A stretch of DNA of 64,000 bases from Monoplex corrugatus (lineage: Eukaryota; Mollusca; Gastropoda; Littorinimorpha; Ranellidae): positions 39,810,632 to 39,874,631 of the forward strand of contig JAPXFY010000026.1 in NCBI GenBank assembly GCA_030674185.1, in the 5' to 3' direction. The position numbers were made by a program, and so were the translations under genes. Shown piece by piece: positions 19,276 through 28,756 of this stretch (position 1 is the first letter of the stretch; every line of letters starts with the position of its first letter). The notes beneath the pieces were generated by a model. The model was not told the origin of the DNA and did not search any database. It was given only the letters and a program-made list of their open reading frames with translations.

Positions 19276-19508
19276 ATGACTGGGTCCGAATGGGTCATGC
19301 AACGCAAGGACAGCATACATATGTTTACAAGTATATTAGCAATAGCAAGTTTCAAAATGGCTGTTAGCTAAAATTTATGTAATTGGATAATACACCATCT
19401 CTCTCTCTTATTTGTAGATTAGCAACGGCAAGTTGCAAAAGGCTTTTAGTTCAAACTTATGCAGTTGGGAAATATAGCTTTTCTCTCTCTCCGTCTCTCT
19501 CCGTCTCT

Positions 19509-19569
<61 letters not shown>

Positions 19570-20030
19570 TCTCTCACCAATCCTCTACTTCACTGAATAG
19601 CTAACCAAGTCAAGAATGCGCAGGACTTGACCTCTCTAAATCACTAGAAAATATAATTCTCCACTTAGCTGACTGATTTGCTTACCTAAAGAAGTGTTAG
19701 CTTGTTGATGCTTACGATGTTCCACCGAGTCACGTTCTGTTGTTTCGTTGAGTTTAAAAGTCCTACCACTCTCAGAGTATATGAGGACTAAGCTATAAGA
19801 ACGTTGCTTAAAGAAGCCTTAAAACATTTTGGTTGCACTGTGAGATACCGACGCTGTTGTCAGATTTTCTGGATTGTATCTCGCTTTGTCAACTTGTGAG
19901 CCGATGATCTATTAATAACGGCAGAGCATGTGGATGGTGATAGTGGTGCGCTAATGGTGGGGGTGTTTTAGGTTCAAAGGAAAGGAAAAACAATGTTAAT
20001 TAATGGAGGAACCAATAACTACGCGTGTAG
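19276..20030. other. intergenic with (TC)n at 19480-19580
   Basis: A 75-bp segment (AGATTAGCAACGGCAAGTTG / TATTAGCAATAGCAAGTTTC) is duplicated at 19335 and 19418, followed by a (TC)n tract. The rest is unassigned. Confidence 0.5.
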
Positions 20031-20037
20031 GCATAAC

Positions 20038-20534
20038 ACAACACACACACGCACGCGCACGCGCACACACACACCTGGACACGCAACAATTCATGCAGAC
20101 CTAAGTACTACCACCACCATCACCCTTCTCTCTCTTCTCCATTTTTCCTGCGCACATGCGCGTGTATGCGAGCAAATTGTACCATTCGATGAAGCCAAAT
20201 GCACACGCGCACAGACCCCGTACACGCACGCACACATATACACTAAAACTGTACATATGAACACAGCTTAAAACATACAAATATACACAAACGCGTGAAC
20301 ACGTACACACACACACACATATATATGAATGCAGGCGCAGGCGCGTGTATATCAGAAGTGTGTGCACATAGACACAGAGATGTAATTATATATCGATACA
20401 TAACATACATAATTATATATCAATACATAAACATTATGTAAACGCGCGCGCATGCGTACACGGACAACACAAATAAGTCGATACGTACACACATACACGT
20501 GTGTACACGTTCGGGTCAGCGCATATAGTCTTAT

Positions 20535-20597
<63 letters not shown>

Positions 20598-20790
20598 ACA
20601 CACACACACACTACTTACATATACACGCACACGTCAATATTACTTCAATATACACAAATACACACACATGGACATACACACAAGTATACACAAACACACA
20701 CTTGCGCATACACACACACTTATAGTGAAAAGACGTTAAATCAAGCAACGAACGAACACACTTGGGCATACACACACGTATACACACATG
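20038..20790. repeat. CA-rich microsatellite region
   Basis: Mixed ACAC/ACGC/ATAC text with a pure (CA)n core at 20540-20610. 20790-20880 is a pyrimidine-rich CTCCCTCC tract. Confidence 0.85.
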
Positions 20791-21010
20791 CATTCAGTCT
20801 CTCTCCCCCTCCTTCTCTCCCTCCCTCCCTCCCTCTATCTCCGTCTCCTTCCATCCGTCTCTCTCCCTCTCTGCTTAATCTTATCAAGACGATAAATGAG
20901 TTTCGTAGTTCGCGATTCCTTTCAGACATTATATCACTGCATCCATGAAACACCAAGCGTCAGTATGCAAGAGAATGAATGGGAAGAGGACTGCACACCC
21001 CCTCCCCACT

Positions 21011-21213
21011 TTAACCCTATGACACCCGCACCCTATCCACCAACTGCAAAAACTTAACCCTTTGACTCCTCCACCCTATCCACCAGCTTCCTGCAGGAAG
21101 GAAGCTGGTGGATAGGGTGAGAAAATCAAAGGGTTAAGTTTTTTTGCTTTGCTAGCGTGGTTGACAATGCAGGATACTGGTGGACAGGCAGGGTGCAGGA
21201 GTCAAAGGGTTAA
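21011..21213. mobile_element. palindromic TTAA MITE, copy 5
   Basis: Complete copy with outer TTAACCCTATGACACCCGCA and GCAGGAGTCAAAGGGTTAA and inner TTAACCCTTTGACTCCTCC palindrome. Interrupts the GPCR-like fragment at its right (21214). Confidence 0.85.
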
Positions 21214-21322
21214 ACATTCCCTGTGCTTGTCATTGTCATAAGAGTGCACGCAGGACACAGTCACGGCAGACAGACCTGCGATGAGGAACCACAAGGCCGC
21301 AGCACTGTTTTCTACACTCTGC
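21214..21322 (-). pseudogene. GPCR TM4-like fragment
   Basis: The minus strand, after an acceptor-like ATATTCTTCCGCAG, reads QSVENSAAALWFLIAGLSAV then TVSCVHSYDNDKHREC: a basic/polar start, an aliphatic helix with W at the usual TM4 place and a cysteine-bearing loop. The reading frame runs straight into the MITE. It lies 3' of the TM7 exon (23124-23371), so it cannot be part of that transcript in this order; a tandem paralogue, a pseudogene or a misassembly are the options. Confidence 0.35.
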
Positions 21323-21509
21323 CTGCGGAAGAATATGTGTCTCCAGGATCGGACATGTTTCCCGCATGAAAAGGAAGATCCATCCATACCAGATGACACC
21401 AACGACCAGTATGTCGACTCGGTCGTCGGATCCATAAGAGAGAGCAACATGTAAATACGGTTTTGCTCTTTCTTACATGCATAAACGTATACGGTATCTG
21501 GGGGCTTAG

Positions 21510-22085
21510 CTGTGGGATTGGCTAAGCTTGACTTGGTTTGGATGGAGGCTTGGCTTTGGGCCTTGGGCTTTGGGCCTGGTCTTTGGGCCTTGGCCTTGGA
21601 CCTTGGGGTTTTGGGCCTTCTTGGGGCTTGGACCTTGGACTTTGGGCCTGGGGCTTTTTGCTTTGGGGCTTGGCCATGGACCTTGGGGTTTTGGGCCTTC
21701 TTGGGACTTGGGCTTTGGGCTTGGACCTTGGGGTTTTGGGCCTTCTTGGGGCTTCAGCCTTGGACTTTGGGCCTGGGGGCCTTGGGGCTTGGCCTTGGTC
21801 TTGGGGTTTTTGTGCCTTCTTGGGCTGGGCCTTGGGCCTTTGGGCCTGGGCCTTGACCTTTCGGGTTTTGAGCCTTCTTGGGCTTGGGGGGCTTGGGCCT
21901 TGGACTCGGGCCTTGAGCCTGGGTTTTAGGGCTTGGGCCTTGGACTTTGGGCTTGGGCTTGGGCTTTGGGCCTTGGGGCTCGGGCCTTGGGGCTTTAGGC
22001 CTGGCTTTGGGTCTTGGACTTGTGGGCTTGGGCTTTGGGGACTAGCCTTGGGCCTTGGGCTTTGGCTTTGGCCTGGCATGGTTTA
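21510..22085. repeat. GC-rich CTTGGGCCTTGG minisatellite
   Basis: Degenerate 6- to 12-bp repeat of GGGCCTTGG/GGGCTTTGG. Because it has almost no A on +, three + frames and one minus frame stay open; the minus frame (ATG at 22079, 185 codons) is a P/K/S/A/Q-rich basic polypeptide with SPRSKP and RRPKTPRSKP motifs. No splice sites or homologue known to me. Confidence 0.8.
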
Positions 22086-22724
22086 GCTTTGAAGGATTTC
22101 ACATGACTCACAAACACTACTGTAGATCTTCATGCACCATGTGAGAAAATAATACATGTAAGGTTATTGAAACAATGATTATGAAATGGACCTTACATAC
22201 TTTGACAACTTTCGTGCGATATTCGTCGATACCTTTAAATATGTTGGCAGTGTAGAAAACACTGATAAAGAGTGCATTTTCCTTTCATCATCGAGAATTG
22301 TTTTTTCTCCTGTGTTGCGTTTTGTTGTTGGTATTGCTGTCGTCGTCATTGTTGTTGCTGTTGTTACTGTTTCTGTCGTCGACGTCGTCGCATGTATCTT
22401 TATTTTCTTTGGGAGGGCGAGGGTGGGGGGAGGTTGTTTTGTTTCATTTTGCGAGATATAGTGAAATATAGTGAAAATCAGCGTGTTAAGATTCCATATG
22501 TCGTATTAAAGAATATCTATACATTCTAAAAGCCTTTGACATCTTCAAACATGCTTGTTTTATTGTTCTATCCGAATTGCTTTAATGTTCTATCCGAACA
22601 TATAAATATGCACCACCATTATGAAATAGTCTTAAAGTTCAAAGAAATGTTTACAGACCCGTCTGAGTTACCGCCTGTCTTTCCTGTAAACGATCCTCTT
22701 GCTTCCATATTTCACCTGTTCATT

Positions 22725-23115
22725 TCGTAACACAAATGTTTCATGATAATCTGTAAATTTTCCTAATTCATCAAATACACTTAGCATTTCGAAACACAAA
22801 TGATTCATAATCGTCTGTAACTTTTCCTAATTCATCAAATAAAATTCATTTCGTAACACAAACGATTCATAATCATCTGTAAATTTTCCTACTTCATCAA
22901 ATACACTTATTCGTTTCGTAACACAAATATGTCATAATCATCTGTAAATTTTCCTACTTCATCAAATATCTTTGTGGATCTTAAAAAACTTACATGAGTC
23001 GTCGACATTTCTATCCTCTTCCCCCAGTTTTTTCTTTTTTTTTTTCTTTTCTTTTTTTTGTAACGTGAATGTTTTACAATCATCTGTAAATCATTCTGTC
23101 CTACCAAATGCATTT
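22725..23115. repeat. 63-bp tandem repeat in the GPCR 3' flank
   Basis: About five copies of a unit with TTTCGTAACACAAATG, TCATAATCATCTGTAAAT, TTTCCTACTTCATCAAAT. It begins nine bases beyond the GPCR stop codon, so most would lie in the 3' UTR. 22086-22724 is AT-rich 3' flank with possible minus-strand AATAAA at 22557-22562. Confidence 0.8.
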
Positions 23116-23123
23116 GGTGGGCT

Positions 23124-23371
23124 TCAAAATTCTACACGGGTCGTCGAATATTGTGTGGAAACTGACAGATCCGTAGTTTGTCCCTCAGAATCGTCCCTGA
23201 CCAGACCCAGAAGTGTCTTGAGTTCCTGTCTGAAGCGGGTACCAGTGAGGAGGTAGAGGAAGAAATTGACGGCGTTGTTGGCGTAGGTCATCAGGTTGCT
23301 TACGGTCCACAAGATTAGCATATAGCTGTCCACGATTTCCTCACCTAACAGCAAAACGATGACATGCGGGC
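23124..23371 (-). CDS. rhodopsin-type GPCR, terminal exon (TM7 and C-tail)
   Basis: Acceptor ...GTCTAAACACACAG at 23377-23372. The first two bases complete the G carried over from the 28497-28741 exon (glycine), then PHVIVLLLGEEIVDSYMLIL, WTVSNLMTYANNAVNFFLYL, LTGTRFRQELKTLLGL and an S/T-rich tail to TGA (23126-23124). NNAVNFFLY stands where most class A receptors have NPxxY, a form I know from lophotrochozoan peptide (FMRFamide/thyrotropin-releasing-hormone-receptor-like) GPCRs; helix 8 follows (GTRFRQEL). Plasma-membrane receptor; ligand unknown. 63-bp repeats start at once in the 3' flank. Confidence 0.85.
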
Positions 23372-23439
23372 CTGTGTGTTTAGACAGATTAAAATCAGTT
23401 TTGTTCAAGTATCTTCTTTATCCGTTTTGTGCGTTTGTG

Positions 23440-23670
23440 CGTGTGGGGGGGTTGTGTGTGTGTATGTGTGTGTGTGTGTGTGAGGGAGGGAGAGAGAGAG
23501 AAAGAGAGAGAGAGAGAGACAGAGAGAGAGAGAAAGTAAGAGAAAAAGCGAGAGTATGTGTGTGTATGTATGTATGTGATATGGTATGTGTGTGTGTATA
23601 TGTGGTGTGTATGTGTGTATGTGTGTATGTGCGTGTGTATGTGTACGTGTGTGCGCGCGTGTGTGTGCCC

Positions 23671-23703
<33 letters not shown>

Positions 23704-23735
23704 CGCGTGCGTGCGTGTGTGTGTACCTGTGTGTA

Positions 23736-23774
<39 letters not shown>

Positions 23775-23875
23775 CTGTGTTTGTGTCTGTGTGTGCACGC
23801 GTGTGTACGTGTGTGTATGTGTTTTGAGTGCGTGCGTGTGTGCATGCGTGCGTGCATGCGTGCATGCACACTATA
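23440..23875. repeat. (GT)n/(GA)n microsatellite complex
   Basis: GT core, a GAGAGA tract at 23485-23540, then GTGTGC/GCGCGCGT blocks. In the GPCR intron. 23876-24170 is unassigned. Confidence 0.9.
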
Positions 23876-24169
23876 TGTAAATTCGTTATTTCTCTTGACG
23901 TTCATTCACACATATGCAATGACTAGATTAAACTTAACAAGTAAAAGAAGATTTCAAACTGAAAACATAAATGAAAAATATTAAGAAATTAGTATGGGGA
24001 AAGCAGAGGATTGTCTTTTGAAATTAAAAGGCGTTGTGTCTCAGTTCAAGCAATAATGAAAAATCTAACAAGCAAACAAACAAGAAAGGGTGCAGGTATA
24101 ATTCTATCGAACTTGATAATCAAAGAAAACGACTTACACCAATGTTCAGTAAATGCCCAACAGTTCGCT

Positions 24170-24690
24170 TATAAATACATATTTTAATCCTTCGGAAGGA
24201 GACGAAAAACAAGTTGGATCCGTGTGGCTTCTGGCTGCGCACGCTAAAGATCCCATGGCAGTTGAAAATCGCCAAGAGCAGGACATTGCCCAGCTGCCTT
24301 GGTAAAAAAACATTGGAGACATAGGTTGATTTCCCAGGTCCCACACCTTGAAGACCAAAGAGCCTTCTTGCCTTCCTGAAGTCTTGGTTTTTAAAAAATG
24401 TGAATATGATTGTGAATTTGAAGCGAGGAAGAGGAGATGGGCGCCACCCTCGTGGTGCTGGCTCCCCTACGACCCCAAAGTTATGGAACTATCTAGGTAG
24501 GATCTCAGGACTTGCCAGCTCATGGGTTTATGTGCAGGCTTAAGGCTCGTGCCGTGATCATTCTGGATTTTCTCCATCATATGGCATCTGTAACATTAGT
24601 GCATATGAAATTCATTCCGAGCACGGAGACGTCATCTTGAGAAATTGAAACTGAAATTGAAACTGAACTGAAATATTACAGCGTCAAATC
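24170..24690 (+). mobile_element. dispersed repeat R7
   Basis: About 520 bp shared with 59395-59890 in the same orientation: GACGAAAAACAAGTTGGATC, ACATAGGTTGATTTCCCAGG, GGCGCCACCCTCGTGGTGCT, GGTTTATGTGCAGGCTTAAG, CATTCCGAGCACGGAGACGT. Non-coding, no TIRs; family unnamed to me. Confidence 0.75.
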
Positions 24691-24875
24691 AACATCTTTC
24701 TAGTTTAAATTTACAAATGATATAGGAAACACGACTGTATTTACTGACGACAGAAAAGGTGGTTAACTACGATATAATCATTCCTGATGCATTGGATTGT
24801 TTTACTGAACTCAGTTTAAGAAAACCAAGAGAAGATCAGCAAGTGAAGTAATTTCCATTCTTGTGAGACACTTGT

Positions 24876-25067
24876 TTATGATAAGGGGACGCGACTTACC
24901 ACTGCACTTGTGCTTTGTTTTCTAAACATAGCGTTCATTTCTCGTTGAGAAAGTTGAAATTCAATGTTTGTACTGCCTGCACTAGTCAGTGATGCACCTT
25001 TTCTGTCAACCCAATCGTTATATACGATGCCACAGTGAGATGGAATCCTAAAACTTGACATACACAT
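24876..25067 (-). mobile_element. LINE RNase H domain fragment
   Basis: Minus strand reads FRIPSHCGIVYNDWVDRKGA then SLTSAGSTNIEF..SQREMNAMFRKQ: the W(I/V)PSH.GI.GNE.AD..A(KEGA) block of LINE RNase H (I-type/Nimb-like clade). Active-site D of the AD motif is retained, but the fragment is isolated. Confidence 0.7.
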
Positions 25068-25184
25068 TATTTATTATTAAGCAATGAATCAAGTACTTTA
25101 TTTGAAATATTGAAGCCCCGTTTTCTTTATTTTTCTAACTTTTTAGAGTTTGTAATGGAAATTTGAAATCAAAACATGAAGATC

Positions 25185-25620
25185 TACTACATAACTCGAC
25201 TTCAAGTTTATACTGCTTATAGCCCAACCGACTACTAGAGCCATATCAGGGCTAACACCACGTCAAAAACGACAACTCGGTTAAGATGAAAGACAACAGT
25301 TAAAAACCATGCTCATTGCTCACCTTGCAATTAAAGAAAAAACAGCCATAAAATCGTATCAGGTTAAATCTATTGATCTCTTGTAAAAACAGGAAAATTG
25401 CATCAGGAGGGACGTCTCGGAAGAGGTTCCTTAAGGAGTCCACCGTGCATTGCTTTTGTCTCACATCGTATACTATATAACTCAATGTCACTGCGATTGA
25501 AAAAAAATCATTCAAAACAAACAAAAAAGAAAGAAAGAAAAAAAAAGAAAAAGAAAAAAGATCGAATGCCCCTAATCTACAGCCTTTCTGCTGTGAAATT
25601 TGGAATTCCAAAGCCTGCTC
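25185..25620 (-). mobile_element. RNase H-type LINE 3' end with tail
   Basis: Minus strand: CTVDSLRNLFRDVPPDAIFL, FLQEINRFNLIRF (C-terminus of the LINE polyprotein as I recall it from molluscan elements), then a short 3' UTR with AGCCCTGATATGGCTCTAGT+AGTCGGTTGGGCTATAAGC. That tail is homologous to the R1 SINE tail. A tail-only copy is at 25785-25850. T-rich block at 25505-25560 (minus) splits the frame. Confidence 0.65.
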
Positions 25621-25784
25621 AAGCCTCACCGTTTTCTAAAACAGACCCATAAGTAAATAATTTCTAATGATGCAGATGTTTTCCATTAAGACGTGATAGA
25701 TCATAAGCTGCTAACACATAGGGCTCGGTATCTTTCTCTGTGTCACTCTCAGTGTAATTTGTATCAAACTTTGCTCTGGTTCAA

Positions 25785-25850
25785 GTTCAAGTTCATATTG
25801 CTTATAGCCCAGCGACTAGTAGAGCCACATCAGGGTTGCACTGGATAAAT
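25785..25850 (-). mobile_element. LINE tail fragment
   Basis: TTGCTTATAGCCCAGCGACT+AGTAGAGCCACATCAGGGTT on +, same tail as 25200-25260. Confidence 0.6.
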
Positions 25851-25913
25851 CCTTGTGGGTTAGTGGATTATGTAAACACATTAGGTGAAACCTTTCCTGG
25901 CGCAATTCTAGAT

Positions 25914-25925
25914 TGTGTGTGTGTG

Positions 25926-25967
<42 letters not shown>

Positions 25968-26260
25968 TGTTGTGCGTTGTGTGCGTGTGTGTGTGTCGCT
26001 GGTGTCGCGTCCGTGGTGTGTGTGTGTGTGTGTGTGTGTGCGTGTGTGCATGTCTGAGTCTGTGCATTTTTATGTGTGTGTGTGTGCATGCGTGTGTGAG
26101 AATGAACGAGTGTATGTGTATTTGTTTATGTGTGGGTTTCTTTTATGCCATGACTTGCGGGCGCACGTGTGTGTGCGCGTGCATGCGTGTGTGTATATGT
26201 TGTGTGTGTGTGGTGTGTATGTATGTGTGTGTGGTGTGTATGAGTGTGGTGTGTTTAGGA
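25914..26260. repeat. (GT)n-rich microsatellite
   Basis: Two pure GT runs (25924-25968, 26015-26048) and GTGTGCATGCGTG text. A fold-back F end (TCCAAAACAAGTGCGACTG) is at 26349. Confidence 0.9.
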
Positions 26261-26524
26261 AACAGAGGGAGAAAGACTGGCGAACTAATATCAGGTATAC
26301 AGAAAATGATCATTACAATAAAGGAAAGTTTCGTTTTAATTTTTTAGATCCAAAACAAGTGCGACTGATACAGAAAGGGTTTGAAAGCGTGTGTTCTGAT
26401 AATGATTAACAACTTACATAAAGTCATATACACAAATACCCCACAATCAATGATGTTTTCCTCCAAAGTAATTATGTTTGACGAGCGTTCTGGTAAACCC
26501 GAAGAACCTCATAATGGTCATTAT

Positions 26525-26570
26525 AACTCTGTGTTGTGTATGTGTGTGTGTGTTTGTGTGTATGTGTGTG

Positions 26571-26619
<49 letters not shown>

Positions 26620-26652
26620 GTGTGTGTGTGTGTGTGTGTGTGTTGTGTTGTC
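26525..26652. repeat. (GT)n microsatellite
   Basis: GT run with two TGTTGTG breaks. 26660-27110 is unassigned, with a GTT-rich tract at 26895-26960. Confidence 0.9.
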
Positions 26653-27125
26653 TGTCTGATGTCTGTCTGTCTTTTCCGTATACCTCTTCTGGTCCTGTGT
26701 TAAGCTATCATGATATTCATCATCATTATCTTCATCGTCGTTGCAACTATCTTCTTCTTAACTCCATGAAGAGTCACTGATGCGCTACACTAATGGACTG
26801 TTCACCCGATTCATCATTCACCTCTGTCAGTCGTGTGCCAAAGCCTGGGTATCAGCAAATGGTTTCTACATCCTTTCTGCAATGTCGTCAGCCCATTGTT
26901 GTTTTCTTTTGTTGTTGTGGTTGTCGGTTTTTTGTTTGTTGTTTGTTGTTGTTGTTTTTTTTGGTCTTTCTCCCTCAACTGTTTCCTGAAAGAATGATTT
27001 AGCGAGGCCGTTGGGTCTTGTAACATGGGCCACGCCCACGTAGTTTCTTTTCTTTTCTCAACTGAAGTCAGCAGACATTCACATGGTCCACTATGCCGAT
27101 TGATAGTTTGGCGCACTTGTTCATT

Positions 27126-27662
27126 GGCCCCGTTGGGATGCCAGGGGCTCTTTCAGTATAAACAGTATCCCCACCTTCTGGAAATTCTGTGCTAGAACTT
27201 TCCTCTTTTCTGTCACTCTCTTTGTTTCTTTCTTCCACCTTTGCTTTCTGTCATTTCTACCTATCATTTTATGCCTTGCTAGTCCATTCATCTGTATGTG
27301 TTGAATAAAGTCTTACGTACTTTCTCTTAGGATTGATAATAGGGTATATGTGTTAAGTGCATTTTTGGCTCTAACGAAATGAGATATGCAGAAGCAGTTT
27401 TAGGTGATTTAAGCCTGCCTTTATATTTCATATATTTTAGTTTCGTTAGTTATGTTTGAATTTGCAGTCAGGTATGTTTTTTAAATCCCCTGTGCAGTAA
27501 ATTGGATGGAGTGGTCAACGCCAGAGGCATCTCCTTAGATTATGTGTACATAATTTTCTTTTCTTTTCCTTTCTTCTTTTCTGTTGAAGTATTTTGTATG
27601 TTATGAAAAGGTTATAGCCCTGATATGGCTCTGCGCAGTCGGCTGGGTTTTAAACAACAATA
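27126..27662 (+). mobile_element. SINE-like repeat R1, full length
   Basis: GGCCCCGTTGGGATGCCAGG ... CTTTCAGTATAAACAGTATC ... TTTTTGGCTCTAACGAAATG ... TAAATTGGATGGAGTGGTCA ... GGTTATAGCCCTGATATGGC+TCTGCGCAGTCGGCTGGG, ending AACAACAATAACAATAAC. Reference copy of the family (~535 bp). Confidence 0.8.
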
Positions 27663-27670
27663 ACAATAAC

Positions 27671-28296
27671 TTATTCATTGGTGATATGATCAATGTATCT
27701 ATAGTTTTTGTTCATTGGTGATATGATCAGTACATCTACAGTTCTTGTTCATTGGTGAGATGATCAGTGTGTCTGGAGTTTTTGTTCATTGGTGATATGA
27801 TTAGTGTATCTATAGTTTTTGTTCATTGGTGATATGATCAGTGTATCTAGAGTTTTTGTTCATTGGTGATATGATCAGTGTATCTAGAGTTTTTGTTCAT
27901 TGGTGATATGATCAGTGTATCTAGAGTTTTTGTTCATTGGTGATATGATCAGTGAACCTGAGTTTTTGTTCATTGGTGATATGATCAGTGAACCTGGAGG
28001 TTTTGTTCATTGGTGATATGATCAGTGAACCTGGAGTTTTTGTTCATTGGTGATATGATCAATGAACCTGGAGTTTTGTTCATTGGTGATATGATCAGTG
28101 AACCTGGAGTTTTTGTTCATTGATGATATGATCAATGTATCTAGAGTTTTTGTTCATTGGTGATATGATCAGTGAACCTGGAGGTTTTGTTCATTGGTGA
28201 TATGATCAGTGAACCTGGAGTTTTTGTTCATTGATAATATGATCAGTGAACCTGGAGTTTTTGTTCATTGGTGATATGATCAGTGAACCTGGAGTC
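27671..28296. repeat. 37-bp minisatellite
   Basis: About 17 copies of GTTCATTGGTGATATGATCA+GTGTATCTAGAGTTTTT (period 37, e.g. CATTGGTGAT at 27861 and 27898). The left copies carry GTGTATCTAGAG, the right ones GTGAACCTGGAG, with one switch back at 28136. Starts directly at the R1 tail. Confidence 0.9.
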
Positions 28297-28384
28297 AAGT
28301 GTCGTTAGATACAAAACACGAGATAGTCACTGCAATCTGTACTTGATAACAACAAACAACAACATCCACATCTTCATCGACAAG

Positions 28385-28480
28385 TAACACAATGACTTTA
28401 TTCAGCGCTTAGATTTGATTTTTATCGAGATTTTGCGCTATATAAATATTGTAATTATTATTAATATTGTAATTATTATA
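28385..28480 (+). mobile_element. L2-like LINE 3' tail
   Basis: CAGCGCTTAGATTTGATTTT, GAGATTTTGCGCTATATAAA+TATTGTAATTATTATT: reverse complement of the 3' end at 53290-53390. Lies immediately downstream of the TM5-TM6 exon donor (28496 on minus). Confidence 0.65.
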
Positions 28481-28496
28481 CAGGAAGGCGACCAAC

Positions 28497-28741
28497 CTGT
28501 GAGTAAAATGAAGGCGACAGACACCATTACCAAGGTTACGGACATGGAGGACTGCGTCTTTTTCCGGGTGGCTGCCTGTTCTGCACCCCGATCCCCAGCC
28601 AGACGCTGCTTGGCCGTTCTGACAGACTGCAGCACTTTCCAGATCAGTACCGTGTTGCTCAGGAGAAGAACGAGGAACGGGAGAAAGGATGCCATCAAAA
28701 GAAAAATCCACTGCCATGTGTTAAGGAATCTGTCAATGTAG
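28497..28741 (-). CDS. rhodopsin-type GPCR, exon with TM5-ICL3-TM6
   Basis: The minus strand from the acceptor CTAATCTCATCCACAG (28756-28742) reads YIDRFLNTWQWIFLLMASFL, PFLVLLLSNTVLIWKVLQSV (TM5, with the P of TM5 in place), a 35-residue basic loop with TRKKTQ, then SVTLVMVSVAFILLT (TM6), ending with one base before donor GTTGGT (28496). 81 codons, no stop, phase compatible with the TM7 exon. The TM5 side suggests the extracellular loop 2 exon lies further right, past the satellite. The 14.2-kb satellite begins 15 bp beyond the acceptor. An L2-like LINE tail ends about 15 bp inside the downstream intron. Confidence 0.85.
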
Positions 28742-28756
28742 CTGTGGATGAGATTA

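Noticed and set aside
23359..23905. Cysteine/valine- and histidine/threonine-rich frames
   Set aside because: Translations of (GT)n/(CA)n. The same applies to frames at 16068-16446, 17757-18192, 20352-20739, 25816-26409, 44336-44945, 46669-46950, 51180-51528 and 57530-58102.
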